A stretch of DNA of 64,000 nt from JBBQER01 sp052148155 (GCA_052148155.1 JBKQIY010000019.1:1-64000); one strand, 5' to 3'; positions 43,848 to 53,318 are shown, counted from the stretch's first letter. The notes: a model not told the origin generated them from the letters alone. Translations and numbers: made by a program.

Positions 43848-44876
43848 GTGGCTGCATCAGAGGTTTGGGTCGCGTCCTCACGTGACGAGCTCCTCGCGGG
43901 TGCCGAACACCGCGTCCTTGTCACGCCCGGCGACGCCCGATCGGGTTCGGTGTTCGAGTTCGTCACAATCGACGGACAGCGATACTTCGCGAAGACCCTC
44001 GGCTATCGCACGGATTGGATCATGCGCGTCACCGGCGATCGTGATCTGCGGACCTTGAAGATCTGGCAAGCCGGGATCATGAGCGGTGCTCCCGCACAAA
44101 TCGACCACGCCGTCGTCGGTATGGCGGCTGACGGCGAGAACGAGGACGCGCTGCTCACGATCTTGATGCGCGATGTCGGCAACTACCTCATTCCCGAGGG
44201 AGACAGCACGATCTCGCTCGAAACCCATCTCGGTCTCATCGATGGACTCGCGGCGCTGTCAGCGCGCTACTGGGACTGGCGCGACGATCTCGGGCTCACC
44301 ACCATCGAGGAACGTCTGCGGTTCTTCGCGCCCGACAACATCGCGGCTGAGGCCGCCGGAGAGGATCCGCCGGCGCCGATCACCGTTGCCACCCAAGGCT
44401 GGCCCCGGCTCTCCGAGCAGGCGCCGGCCTTGGCTGAACTTTTGGCCGCGATCCATGCTGACCCGACGCCGCTCGCTGACGCCATGCGCGGGACGCCCTC
44501 GACGTTCCTGCAAGGCGACTGGAAAATGGGCAACCTCGGGATGCATCCCGACGGACGCACGATCCTCATCGACTGGGCATACCCGGGTTCGGGCCCAGTC
44601 TGCTGGGACCTCGCGTGGTACCTCGCGCTCAATTGTCGACGCTTGCCGGTAACGAAGGAGGCAACCATCGCGTCGCTCCGCGCCGCACTCGAGCGCCGAG
44701 GTGTGTCCACTAGCGGTTGGTTCGAGCTTCAGCTCGATCTCTGTCTGCTTGGCATGACCGTCTGCTTCGGCTGGGAAAAGGCAATGGGCGACACCGAGGA
44801 ACTCGCCTGGTGGGAGAGTCGGGCCATCGCAGGCGCGCGTCATGTTCGCGCGCACTATCCGGTGCCATCTCTTTGA
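43848..44876 (+). CDS. APH/choline-kinase-fold phosphotransferase-like protein
   Basis: A 342-residue protein with the aminoglycoside/choline kinase fold. QRYFAKTLGY provides the ATP Lys strand. The catalytic loop TFLQGDWKMGNLGMHPDGRTIL has the QGDxxxxN pattern, followed by IDWAYPGSGPVCWDLAWYL, the DW and D metal-binding region. GTG 43848 has GAGGGAGGGA about six bases upstream. It probably phosphorylates a small alcohol or amino compound; a resistance role is not implied. A 166-base gap separates it from the methyltransferase. Confidence 0.8.
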   Translation: MAASEVWVASSRDELLAGAEHRVLVTPGDARSGSVFEFVTIDGQRYFAKTLGYRTDWIMRVTGDRDLRTLKIWQAGIMSGAPAQIDHAVVGMAADGENEDALLTILMRDVGNYLIPEGDSTISLETHLGLIDGLAALSARYWDWRDDLGLTTIEERLRFFAPDNIAAEAAGEDPPAPITVATQGWPRLSEQAPALAELLAAIHADPTPLADAMRGTPSTFLQGDWKMGNLGMHPDGRTILIDWAYPGSGPVCWDLAWYLALNCRRLPVTKEATIASLRAALERRGVSTSGWFELQLDLCLLGMTVCFGWEKAMGDTEELAWWESRAIAGARHVRAHYPVPSL

Positions 44877-45299
44877 GGTTGCACCTCCAAGATCACGCGA
44901 GCGACGTGAATCACGGATCAGACCAGCGTGAATACATCGTCGCTGAGAAGGGCCTCGGTTCGCGCCACAACCGGCCTCCGCGTCGGGTGCTATTTCGCAA
45001 CGAGCGTCGCGACGTTCGCTTCGTACGCCGGGCGACGCCACCGAAACCGTTCGCCGGGAAATGGCATCGAGGTCGCGTGGGTGACGGCTGCGTTCCGAGG
45101 TGCTCCCGGTCGATCGCGAGCATTTCCAACGCGAGATCGGTCGCACAGACACGCCGGCCACGCCCAGCGCGCGGCGACGCGAATTTCCGAGTTGACGTCG
45201 CACAGACATGAGCCGGCGAGCGGCGAGAGGTTTTCGAGCACTACGTTGAAACCAAGTCGAACGTCCCGTCCGGGGATAGCGCCGTCGTGAGCTGAGCCT
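44877..45299. other. Intergenic region, no gene seen
   Basis: About 420 bases with only shadow frames. A very long minus-strand frame crosses it but is antisense to the genes on both sides and has no family. Confidence 0.45.
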
Positions 45300-45566
45300 T
45301 TGTACCTTTACGCCGTGTACCTCGGAGGCGACCTCGCCAACGGCCGAATGGGTGAAGACCATGAAGTCGTCTTCGTCGTCGGTACAGATCCGAAGGACGT
45401 CCGACAACGCGCAAGAGCGAAGTGGACCGGCCACGGTTCGGCCCATGTGGACGCCATCCGGCGACTCGACGCAATAGATGGATATGCCATCGCGCTCGAA
45501 GAGGTCGGCGGCAGCGACCAAACTGAGCTCGACAACCAATACGATCCGGGCGAACCGGGAGCCTGA
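45300..45566 (+). CDS. DUF1543 domain protein
   Basis: An 88-residue protein beginning MYLYAVYLGGDLANGRMGED and continuing HEVVFVVGTDPKDVRQRARAK, WTG, HVDAIRRLDAIDGYAI. This fits the DUF1543 pattern of a YLGG start, a VVFVV strand, a (K/R)W(F)G turn and a DGY strand. TTG 45300 is the likely start because the family begins just before YLGG; GTG 45315 is the alternative. The fold is small alpha/beta and the function is unknown. Confidence 0.65.
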   Translation: MYLYAVYLGGDLANGRMGEDHEVVFVVGTDPKDVRQRARAKWTGHGSAHVDAIRRLDAIDGYAIALEEVGGSDQTELDNQYDPGEPGA

Positions 45567-46298
45567 CAAGTCGACGCGGTGAGAGCGACCGCGAACGACT
45601 CCAAAGGAACGCGTTTCGGCGAATTCGTCGAGCCGCTCGAAGTTGAATCCGAGGCTCCGGAGTGCCGACGACGCACAGCGCGAAGTCGACAGACTGAGTA
45701 GCCGAGAGAACGCTCGCACATAATGTGCTGGCCGGAGGTACACGGAGCGGTCCGGACTGACGCACGCATGCCGCTCCGCGAATCTCTCGCGCTCGTTGCG
45801 AATCCGCGACCAGTGTTCGCGCATGACGTTGCCGCTGGCGAGGCAGGCGCAGGGGACTCGGAGTGCCCAGCCGGTAACGCACCCACGGCGCTTTGAGCAT
45901 CGAGCATGGCCGCCGTGACGCGACCAGGCCCACGAAGCGCGAGTGCAACGGCTAACGCGGAACTCGCGATTCTTGGGCGCTCGCTCTCTGACGACTTTCA
46001 GTGCGCGTTGGGCGAAAGACAGCCAAGACGGCCACCTTGACCTCACCCGCGGCCACTCACACGAAACGTCACGTAATGTCGACAACCGACGCCTAGCGAC
46101 GGACACTCAATCGCCGTTCGAAAATTCGTAGTAGTTGACTTCCGAGAGAAACTGTCGCTCTCTCGGGACCTTGTGGTACTCGTCGGCTTGTCGGTGCCAG
46201 TCACTCCTGACGCGGCACGAAATTTTCCACTCACCTGGAGTCCGGTCAGCGCCAGTGGCCCGCTGGTAGGTCCTGCGGCCGTGCTCGTGTCACATCCG
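45567..46298. other. Intergenic region, no gene seen
   Basis: About 730 bases between the DUF1543 gene and the end of the M24 pseudogene. No frame shows family similarity. Short runs are Arg/Ala-rich in every frame. Confidence 0.45.
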
Positions 46299-47084
46299 TC
46301 AGGTCGGGAGCGTGAGGAGCTCCTCGTAGAATCCGCCGATCTGACGGTCCCGGTCGACCGGGTGGATCTCGAGGATCCAGTGAGCCACGCGTCCGGACGG
46401 ATCGGCGCGCCGCATCGGGTTCGTGTTGTCGCCGGTGATCATTGAGTCGTTTCGGGCGCCGTCGAAGAGCTGATGCGGGAATTCGCCAATGAGGTGCCCG
46501 CAGTGGAAGTTGCCGAACCCCCAACTGCGCTCTCCGCTCAATCGGACAACCTCGCTGTAAAGCTCTTCGCTGGTGATGTCGGGATGATCGTCGAAGTATC
46601 GCTTGCCGCCGGCGAACACCTCAGCCAGGTCGCCGCGCAGACGGAGCTTCGTGGGGTCGTCGCCGAGAACCCAGGTGCGGCCGAAGTCCGCTTCCCAGTT
46701 CTCGAACACAGGACCGAACGTCGGCGAAGACGATGTCGTCCTCGGTCATGGTGCGGTCGGGCGGATTGACTTGGTATGGCTGAAGGGTGTTCGGCCCCGA
46801 CCGCACGATGCGCTTATGCCAGTGACGAGACACCCCGAACCTTTCGGCGGCGAGCTGACGGACCGCCGCGCTGGCTTCGCTGTCGCGAACGCCAGGGCGT
46901 AAGACGTCGAGAGAAGTCACCTCCGGAACAGCTGCGACGCCTGTCGGTGCGCCCCGAGGAGTCGGGCTGCCCGCTCATGCTCACTCAGGTTCTTCGCGCC
47001 GAGCGGCTGCGGCAGCGAGCTGCCGATCCTGAAGGCGTCGTCGCTCGCCGGATCGAGCGGGGCGGAGTTGGTGGGCTCGCTCAT
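46299..47084 (-). pseudogene. M24-family metallopeptidase (Xaa-Pro / creatinase type) with two frameshifts
   Basis: On the minus strand an ATG at 47084 with an AAGGAGG site eight bases upstream starts MSEPTNSAPL and reads through NLSEHERAARLLGAHRQASQ, then hits TGA at about 46919. The protein continues in a second frame (SLDVLRPGVRDSEASAAVRQ, HWHKRIVRSGPNTLQPYQ, TEDDIVFAD), then in a third (FGPVFENWEADFGRTWVLGD ... FHCGHLIGEFPHQ ... HWILEIHPVDRDRQIGGFYE). Joined, this is a complete M24 protein of about 260 residues. One lost base near 46920 and one extra G near 46716 account for both shifts. Either a recent pseudogene or sequencing errors; the good ribosome binding site argues that it was recently functional. 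Confidence 0.8.
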
Positions 47085-47480
47085 TGCGCTCGCCTCCTTC
47101 GATCGACGGGTTGTTGTCTTTGCGGCCCGGGTGGTGACAGCGAAGCCGCGAACGAGGGTGTGCGTGTCGATGGGGAGTGCTTCGTCGTCCCGGTCGGTGG
47201 TTGTCGAGCGGGCAGGTTTGCGTCCCAGGAGGGGGCTGCGGACGCCGGCGAGGATGGGGGCGATGACATGTTCGCGTACTACGAGGAGTGCGGTGACGGT
47301 GCGGGGGCTTGGACGGGGGGAAGCCGACATCGTCGAGCGGATCTCCCGGGCCGGCGACCACGTCGAACCTGGTCGCCGCCCTGGACGTCCTCGTGGTGAT
47401 CTCCAAACTGCCCCGCGCAACAACCCCTGCAACGGCTGGAACCTGATGCCCAGGGGCCTCACGGTGTGGGCGCTGCAATG
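47085..47480 (-). pseudogene. Possible degraded C-terminal fragment of a conserved protein
   Basis: No intact gene. On the minus strand, in frame with the downstream M24 start, the text TALLVVREHVIAPILAGVRS, PLLGRKPARSTTTDRDDEAL and HTLVRGFAVTTRAA is protein-like. It fits a pattern I remember from often mobile-associated hypothetical proteins (LREHVI-PxLAG-R-PR-GRKP ... DRDYExLRxxMxTLFxDLG), with key residues altered. No start and no stop of its own. Evidence is weak and from memory only. Confidence 0.3.
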
Positions 47481-47494
47481 AAGCAGCAAGGTGT

Positions 47495-47561
47495 TGCTCA
47501 TCGAGCGGTAACACTCCCTGTGAAGCAATCTGCTGCTAATCAAGCGGTAACACGCCCTGTG
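47495..47561 (+). repeat. Tandem 28-base direct repeat, candidate operator or junction
   Basis: Two copies (47495-47522 and 47534-47561) match at 25 of 28 bases, with starts 39 bases apart. The shared core is AGCGGTAACAC(T/G)CCCTGTG. They end 12 bases before the Rieske oxygenase ATG, exactly where the sequence style changes. They could be regulator-binding sites for the operon or a trace of the insertion event. Confidence 0.55.
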
Positions 47562-47573
47562 TAGTGCCGAAAC

Positions 47574-48707
47574 ATGCGCAGCGGATCATTTTCACCAATG
47601 ATTCCGCAGCTGGGCTCGCGTGACCGAGCATCACCCGGGCACGCCCAGGGGAACCTGCTCCCACCCGAGGCCTACCACGACCAGGGCTGGTTCGAGCGGG
47701 AGCAGCGGCAGCTATTCAGCTGCCGCTGGGCCCTCATCGCAGACCTAGAACAGCTCGCGGAGCCGGGCGACTACGTCACGGCGACGGTCGGCCTGGCCCC
47801 CCTGGTGGCACTGCGAGGCGAGGACGGACAGCTACGGGCGTTCCACAACCTGTGCCGGCACCGGGGCATGGTCCTCCTTCACGATGCCGGCAACGTGTCC
47901 CGCCGTATCGACTGCGCCTACCACCAGTGGTGCTACGCCCTCGACGGGTCGCTGGCCTTGGTGCCCCAACGCCGGGAGCAGTTCCCCGATCTCGTCCCCC
48001 TGAGTTGGGGACTGCTTCCGGCGTCGGTCGCCGTCTGGGAGGGGATGGTCTTCGTCCACCCCGATCCCGCGGCCGAACCGCTGGACGAGGCGTTGCGCGG
48101 CGTGTCCGAGAACCTCGGCAGCCACCGGCCCGGGCTCCTCCGGCAGGTGGCGATCGACCATATCGACGCCCACTGCAACTGGAAGCTCTTCGTCGAGAAC
48201 CACGTCGACGTCTACCACCTCTGGTACCTCCACGCCCACAGCCTCGGGGACTTCGAGCACCCCCGGTTCGAGTACCGGCAGGTCGGCGCCAACTGGACCA
48301 GCTACGAGCCGCTGCGCACCGGGGACCTGAGCGCGGCCGCCCTCACGAAGGGGACGACGACCATCGCCCACCTGGACGAGCGTGACCGCCTCGGGCTGGG
48401 GGCGCACATGGTGTTCCCCAACCTCCTCATGGCCACCGCGGCTGAGTTCTTCGCCACCTACGTCGCCCAGCCGGTGGCGCCCGACCACACGGTGATCGAA
48501 ATCCGGGTCCGAGCCGAGGCAGACGCCGACGCCGATGCCCTGCTCGATGCTCTCCGATCCTTCATCGCCGAGGACATCGTCGCCTGCGAGGGGGTCCAGG
48601 CGGGGGTGCGCTCGCCGGCGTTCGCGGTCGGCCCGCTGGCCCGCGACCTCGAACTGCCGATCACCAACTTCCACACCAGCCTGCTGGCCCGCCTCGGTGC
48701 GACGTGA
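47574..48707 (+). CDS. Rieske non-heme iron oxygenase, alpha subunit
   Basis: A 377-residue ring-hydroxylating-type oxygenase. The Rieske cluster is bound by CRHRGM (Cys94, His96) and CAYHQW (Cys114, His117). The mononuclear iron site is ENHVDVYHLWYLH with Asp212, His215 and His220 in the NxxDxYHxxxxH pattern. Length and sequence style suit N-demethylases or hydroxylases of quaternary amines, betaines or amides as well as aromatic-ring enzymes. No reductase or ferredoxin gene is nearby, so electron partners come from elsewhere. First gene of the compact GC-rich block. The start could also be ATG 47598. Confidence 0.88.
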   Translation: MRSGSFSPMIPQLGSRDRASPGHAQGNLLPPEAYHDQGWFEREQRQLFSCRWALIADLEQLAEPGDYVTATVGLAPLVALRGEDGQLRAFHNLCRHRGMVLLHDAGNVSRRIDCAYHQWCYALDGSLALVPQRREQFPDLVPLSWGLLPASVAVWEGMVFVHPDPAAEPLDEALRGVSENLGSHRPGLLRQVAIDHIDAHCNWKLFVENHVDVYHLWYLHAHSLGDFEHPRFEYRQVGANWTSYEPLRTGDLSAAALTKGTTTIAHLDERDRLGLGAHMVFPNLLMATAAEFFATYVAQPVAPDHTVIEIRVRAEADADADALLDALRSFIAEDIVACEGVQAGVRSPAFAVGPLARDLELPITNFHTSLLARLGAT

Positions 48708-48744
48708 CCGCGGCGGCCCGCCCGAGCGGCGGGGAGCGAGCGTC

Positions 48745-49347
48745 GTGATTGTGCCCGAACTCGTCCACGGCGCCTGGGCCCGGAAGTCGGTGTCGGTCGG
48801 GGGCGGGCCGCACTTCGAGACCCAGCGGGTGGTGTGGCTGCAGAGCGGCACCCGCTACGCCGACATCCGGCTGCCCTTCCACCCGGCCGCGGACCAACGC
48901 TGTTTCGCGGGGTCGAGTGGCTGGGACGGCGACCGGTACCGCTGGACGCACCGTCTCGACCTGGCCGAGGTCGACTCGCCGCCGGCCGACGACATCGCCG
49001 ACCTGATATCGGAGAACGGGGTCCTCGTCGAACGGGGCATCTTCCCCTCCGCCTCGGGAGCGGTCGCCTACGAGGAGGTGTGGGTCAGGCTCGCCGGCGC
49101 CGAGGGAACGTGGCAGGCAGTGGACGCACGCGACGGCTGCCTCGTGCGCGTCGGTGACCACGCCATCACCGTGGTCGACCGCCGCAGGGACGGGGGGCGC
49201 TTCGCAGCCAGTTACCGGGTGCGCAGCTCGACGGGCTGGAAGGTGGAACTCGCCCTGGGTGATGCCACCGGCCTGCCGCTGCCCGGAGGGACCGAGCCCG
49301 GCTGGCTGGTCGTGCACGCCGGTGACGTCGGCGCGGTGACGGCGTGA
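48745..49347 (+). CDS. HRI1-like lipocalin-type hypothetical protein
   Basis: A 200-residue protein of unknown role. GTG 48745 has GGGGAG eight bases upstream. The order GGGPHFETQRVVWLQSGTRY, then ADIRLP, CFAGSSGWDGDRYRWTHRLD, and VERGIF with AYEEVWVRL resembles bacterial relatives of the yeast HRI1 family, beta-rich lipocalin-like proteins (from memory, unchecked). It overlaps the creatininase gene by GTGA, so it belongs to the operon and may bind the substrate or stabilise an enzyme. No signal peptide. Confidence 0.55.
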   Translation: MIVPELVHGAWARKSVSVGGGPHFETQRVVWLQSGTRYADIRLPFHPAADQRCFAGSSGWDGDRYRWTHRLDLAEVDSPPADDIADLISENGVLVERGIFPSASGAVAYEEVWVRLAGAEGTWQAVDARDGCLVRVGDHAITVVDRRRDGGRFAASYRVRSSTGWKVELALGDATGLPLPGGTEPGWLVVHAGDVGAVTA

Positions 49348-50138
49348 GGACGCGGCGTTGGACCGAGGAGGCCTGGCCGGATCTCGCCGACTTGGGATCG
49401 GGCGGCGGCTTCGAGGTGGGGCTCGTTCCCGTCGGCGCGACCGAACAGCACGGACCTCACCTGCCGACCGGTACCGACACGATCATCGCCGTCGGGCTCT
49501 GCGAGCGGGCCTCGGCGCTCACCGGAGCGCCGGTCCTGCCTGCCATACCTGTGGCCTGCAGCTATGGCCACGGCACCCGCCTGCCGGGAACGCTCTCCCT
49601 CACCCCGGAGCTGTTGGCCGCAGTGGTCCGCCAGTACGCCGAATGGGCGGCAACGTCGGGGCTGACGCGGCTGCTGTTCGTCAACGCCCACTTCGGCAAC
49701 TCCGCCGCGCTCGGCATCGCCACCGACCATCTCCGGCTCTTCCGTCCCGACCTGCGGGTCGGTGTCCTCGACTGGTGGGCGCTCGACCCCGAAGTCGCAC
49801 GCGAGACCCTTGCCGAAGGCCCGGACGTGCACGCCCATCGGGCCGAGACGTCGGTCATGCTCGTCCTCGCGCCGGAGCTGGTCCGGCTCGACCGGGCGGC
49901 AGGGGCGGACGATCCCGACCGCACCGCCGGGCTCGTCTTCCGCTACACGGTGCCCGCCCTGTCCCTCAACGGCGTGACCGGGCGGCCGTCGGAGGCCAGC
50001 CGGGACCTGGGGGAGCGGTTGGTTGACCTGACGGTCGCCGCGATCGCGGCAGCGATCGAGCGCGGACGCCAGGAGAAGCCACCGCTCGGCGCCGCCGCGG
50101 CGCCGGCTCTCGACAAGGAGCAGTCATGGACACCGTGA
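49344..50138 (+). CDS. Creatininase-family amidohydrolase
   Basis: A 264-residue metal-dependent amidohydrolase of the creatininase family, whose members hydrolyse cyclic or linear amides (creatinine, formamidopyrimidines, peptides). Motifs: LVPVGATEQHGPHLPTGTDT (Glu and His metal ligands), SYGHGTRLPGTLSLTPE, LLFVNAHFGN and HAHRAETSVML. It overlaps the gene before it (GTGA) and the next gene by 13 bases. Its place between an oxygenase and a ligase suggests it opens a ring or cleaves an amide in the pathway substrate; creatinine itself is only one candidate. Confidence 0.85.
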   Translation: MRTRRWTEEAWPDLADLGSGGGFEVGLVPVGATEQHGPHLPTGTDTIIAVGLCERASALTGAPVLPAIPVACSYGHGTRLPGTLSLTPELLAAVVRQYAEWAATSGLTRLLFVNAHFGNSAALGIATDHLRLFRPDLRVGVLDWWALDPEVARETLAEGPDVHAHRAETSVMLVLAPELVRLDRAAGADDPDRTAGLVFRYTVPALSLNGVTGRPSEASRDLGERLVDLTVAAIAAAIERGRQEKPPLGAAAAPALDKEQSWTP

Positions 50139-51502
50139 AGCCCATCGACGAAACGCACGTGGCGCTGGCGGCCCAGTTGGCTGCTGATGGCGTCCAGTAC
50201 GTGCTCGGTGGCTGGATCGACGTCAACGGTCGATCGAAGTCCAAGCTCGTCCCCATCTCCCACCTGCCCAACCTCCTGGCGGGGTCGGAGCGCTACACGC
50301 CCCGCGGAATCGACGACCTCGGGCGCATGACGCCGAACGAGGACGAGTGCGTCGCCGTTCCTGATCTGGCCACGTTGCGGGTCTGCCCGTGGGACCGGCG
50401 GGTGGCGTGGACGGCGGCCGACCTGTGGTTCGGTGGCGACCATCCGTTCGCGCTGTGCAGCCGGTCGGTGCTGAAGCGTCAACTGGCGCTGGCTGCCGCC
50501 GAAGGCGTCGTGTTCAACCTGGGCGTGGAGACCGAGCTGTTCGTGTTCCGGCCGGAGTCGCTCGAGCGGACCGACGGCTACCTCGAACCCCTGACGCACA
50601 GCGGCAAACTTCGGCCCACCCAGGCCTACGACGCCGAGTCGGTCATGGATGCGCTGCCGTTCCTCGATCCCATGGCGAGGTACATGACCGAGACGGGATT
50701 CGACATCTTCAGCCTCGACAGCGAGGGCGGAGACGGGCAGTACGAGTTTGACTTCGACTACGCCCCGGCCCTGCAGATGGCCGATCAGCTGACGTTCTTC
50801 CGGCTCATGGTCAAGCAGGTGGCAAAAGAGGTCGGGCTGATCGCCACCTTCATGCCCAAGCCCTACACCGACGCGTGGGGCTCGGGCCACCACTTCAACA
50901 TGAGCCTGGAGGACGCCGAGACAGGCACCAACCTGTTCCGGGACAACGACGACGCCCGCCGCAGGGGGTGGAGCAAGGCCGCCTACGCCTTCATGGCCGG
51001 GATCATCCGCCACGCCCGGGCCATCGCCGCGGTCGCCAACCCCACGGTGAACTCGTACAAGCGCCTGACGCCCCGCCTCAGTGACGGCTCGGTCTCGTGG
51101 GCGCCGATCCACGCCGCCTACGGCGACAACAACCGCTCCTGCATGTTGCGGCTGCCGCGCAACCGGCCGGCGATCGAGAACCGGGCGGTGGACGCAGCGG
51201 CGAACACCTACCTCGCCGCCGCGTTCATGCTCGCGGCGGGCCTCGAAGGCATCCATCTCGGCCTCGACCCGGGTGAGCCGGTCGAGGACCTGACCTACGA
51301 CTGGGCCGATCGGGCCGACATGGTTCGGCTGCCCCGGAACCTGCTGGAGGCGGTCGACGCCTTCCGGGAGGACCCACTCGTCCACGAGGTGTTCCCCGCC
51401 GAGTTCGTCACCGCCTACGCCGACATGAAGCAAGGGGAGTGGGACGACTACCACCGCCAGGTCGGCGAGTGGGAACGGTCCAAGTACTTGCTGGCCTTCT
51501 GA
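50126..51502 (+). CDS. Glutamine-synthetase-like ligase (GlnT / type III-annotated group)
   Basis: A 458-residue ATP-dependent carboxylate-amine ligase of the glutamine synthetase superfamily. The N-terminal beta-grasp has YVLGGWIDVNGRSKSKLVP. The catalytic part has FNLGVETELFVF (metal Glu), EFDFDYAPALQMAD, FMPKPYTDAWGSGHHFNMSL, NPTVNSYKRLTPR and CMLRLPRNRPAIENRAVDAA. The sequence fits the branch annotated as type III glutamate-ammonia ligase or GlnT, which includes gamma-glutamylmethylamide and gamma-glutamyl-amine synthetases. Here it may glutamylate an amine substrate or assimilate released ammonia. ATG 50126 lies inside the creatininase 3' end. Confidence 0.85.
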   Translation: MDTVKPIDETHVALAAQLAADGVQYVLGGWIDVNGRSKSKLVPISHLPNLLAGSERYTPRGIDDLGRMTPNEDECVAVPDLATLRVCPWDRRVAWTAADLWFGGDHPFALCSRSVLKRQLALAAAEGVVFNLGVETELFVFRPESLERTDGYLEPLTHSGKLRPTQAYDAESVMDALPFLDPMARYMTETGFDIFSLDSEGGDGQYEFDFDYAPALQMADQLTFFRLMVKQVAKEVGLIATFMPKPYTDAWGSGHHFNMSLEDAETGTNLFRDNDDARRRGWSKAAYAFMAGIIRHARAIAAVANPTVNSYKRLTPRLSDGSVSWAPIHAAYGDNNRSCMLRLPRNRPAIENRAVDAAANTYLAAAFMLAAGLEGIHLGLDPGEPVEDLTYDWADRADMVRLPRNLLEAVDAFREDPLVHEVFPAEFVTAYADMKQGEWDDYHRQVGEWERSKYLLAF

Positions 51503-51535
51503 GCCGATCCGTCACCAACACCTAAGGAGTCCCCC

Positions 51536-53191
51536 GTGTCCACACCGACGGCATCCCGAGCAGCCCTCCTTCGAGGAGGTCGCCCCCGCCTGTCCTGGCG
51601 GGTCGCCGCCGTGGCTGCGACCGTGGCGCTGGCGGCGGCGGCGTGCAGCAGCTCATCGAAGTCGGGGAGCTCAGCCCCGAGCACCTCAAGCGGCGCCAAG
51701 GTCACCGCGCCGGCGGTGGTCAACATCGGGTACGTCGCCGACATGGGGGTGCCCGACCCGGACATCTTCTACCAGGTCGAGGGCAACTCGGTGATCACCA
51801 ATGTGTACGAGGGACTCGTCCAGTACGCCAACAACAGCACCAAGATCGTCCCCAGCCTGGCGACAAGCTGGACCGTCTCGCCCGACCAGAAGACCTACAC
51901 GTTCCAACTCCGCCCCCACGTCATGTTCCACGACGGCAGTGGGCCGATGACGTCGAAGGACGTCGCCGCCAGCTTCAGGCGCCGCTCGGCGCTGGGAGCG
52001 ACGTCCCCGCCCGGCTACATGCTCCAGTACGTCGCCGGCTACGACACGTCGAACCCGAACGTGCTCGTGATCCATCTCACGCAGCCGGTCGCCCCCTTCT
52101 TGGACTATCTGGCCGCGCCCTACGGACCCAAGGTGGAGGACGCGGCCGGGTTGGCGGCCCACGCCGGCACCGACCACGACCAGACCTGGTTCAAGACCCA
52201 CGACCTCGGCACCGGGCCGTACACGATCACCCAGTTCGTGCCCGGCGACCACTACGTGTTGACCTCGTTCCCGCAGTGGTGGGGTGGCGTCCCGCAGGTC
52301 ACCGAGATCCACATCTCGATCCTGCCAGATGTCGCCACCCAGCAGCTCGAGCTGCAATCCGGTCAGCTGCAGATGATCCTCCACGGCCTGTCCGCCCAGG
52401 ACGAGGTGACCTACGAGCACAACCCCAAATACCAGATCGTCCGCTTCCCGGCCAACCAGAAGCTGCTCCTGGCCATCAACATGCACCACGGGATCTTCCA
52501 GAGTCTGGCCTTGCGCCAGGCCCTCCGGCAGGCGATCGACAAGGCGCAGATTGTCAGTGCTGTCTACGGCCAGGACGCCACCGTCTCCAACCAGATCTAT
52601 CCGACCGGCGAACTACCGCTGCCGTTGGGGGCAGATGACCCGACCTACGACCCGAGCGTCCTCGCCAACCTGGTCAAGGGCCTCAGCGACAAGCACGTCG
52701 ACTTGGCCTACACCAACGACGATGCCCGCAACCAGCGGGTGGCGGAGATCATCCAGACCGAGCTGCAGTCGGCGGGGCTCGATGCCACCGTCCGGGGCAT
52801 CCCACTGACCCTTGCGTACAGCTTGTCCTCGGAGCCGTCCCAGCGGCCCGACCTGCTGTTGACGACCACGAACCCCGACGCCTCCGCGCCCGACACGTGG
52901 GTCCGCATCTACCTCCACACCGTCACCTCCACCGACGGCTCGCTCAACTACCTAGACTGCTCGGTACCGGCCGCCGATCACGCCATGGACACCGGGCTGC
53001 ACCTGACCACGCCCAGCGCGGTCGCAGCGGCCTACGGCCAGGCCGGCGACGACATCTCCGCTTCGGGCTGCATCGACAACATCGCCGACGTGCAAGACGT
53101 CTTCGTGGCCGCCGCCGGCTACAGCAACTGGTACCACCAGCCTCCGGATCTGCTGACCCCGAAGTTCGGGCTCCTGAAGCTCAGCTCATGA
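51536..53191 (+). CDS. ABC transporter substrate-binding lipoprotein (SBP family 5, Dpp/Opp type)
   Basis: A 551-residue extracytoplasmic solute receptor. The signal peptide WRVAAVAATVALAAA ends at the lipobox AAACSSSS. The mature part has the family-5 layout: VYEGLVQYANNSTKIVPSLA, WTVSPDQKTYTFQLRPHVMF, KDVAASFRR, DLGTGPYTITQFVPGD and LRQALRQAIDK. Such proteins bind peptides, nickel chelates, opines or other amino compounds. AAGGAG sits eight bases before GTG 51536. It precedes its own ATPase and permease genes and is separated from them by a strong hairpin. Confidence 0.9.
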   Translation: MSTPTASRAALLRGGRPRLSWRVAAVAATVALAAAACSSSSKSGSSAPSTSSGAKVTAPAVVNIGYVADMGVPDPDIFYQVEGNSVITNVYEGLVQYANNSTKIVPSLATSWTVSPDQKTYTFQLRPHVMFHDGSGPMTSKDVAASFRRRSALGATSPPGYMLQYVAGYDTSNPNVLVIHLTQPVAPFLDYLAAPYGPKVEDAAGLAAHAGTDHDQTWFKTHDLGTGPYTITQFVPGDHYVLTSFPQWWGGVPQVTEIHISILPDVATQQLELQSGQLQMILHGLSAQDEVTYEHNPKYQIVRFPANQKLLLAINMHHGIFQSLALRQALRQAIDKAQIVSAVYGQDATVSNQIYPTGELPLPLGADDPTYDPSVLANLVKGLSDKHVDLAYTNDDARNQRVAEIIQTELQSAGLDATVRGIPLTLAYSLSSEPSQRPDLLLTTTNPDASAPDTWVRIYLHTVTSTDGSLNYLDCSVPAADHAMDTGLHLTTPSAVAAAYGQAGDDISASGCIDNIADVQDVFVAAAGYSNWYHQPPDLLTPKFGLLKLSS

Positions 53192-53294
53192 CAGAAAGGC
53201 AACAGCCGCGGGGAACATAGCCGTCTCGCGCCGGAGATCGCGCGGTTTCACCGGCGCGTTTCCGTCGAGGTCATCGCCTCGCATCGTCTGAACC

Positions 53295-53318
53295 GGCCGG
53301 GGCGGATCCGCCCCGGCC
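53295..53318 (+). terminator. Perfect 24-base palindrome after binding-protein gene
   Basis: The arms GGCCGGGGCGGA and TCCGCCCCGGCC are exact complements. It lies 103 bases after the binding-protein stop and before the ATPase. Hairpins there commonly terminate part of transcription or protect mRNA so that the binding protein is made in excess of its transporter. No T tract follows. Confidence 0.55.

Noticed and set aside
44259..46106. 615-codon open frame on the minus strand
   Set aside because: Antisense to the APH-fold kinase and DUF1543 genes; Ser/Arg-rich, no motifs, no ribosome binding site.
49943..51454. 503-codon open frame on the minus strand
   Set aside because: Antisense to the glutamine-synthetase-like ligase; no recognisable domain.
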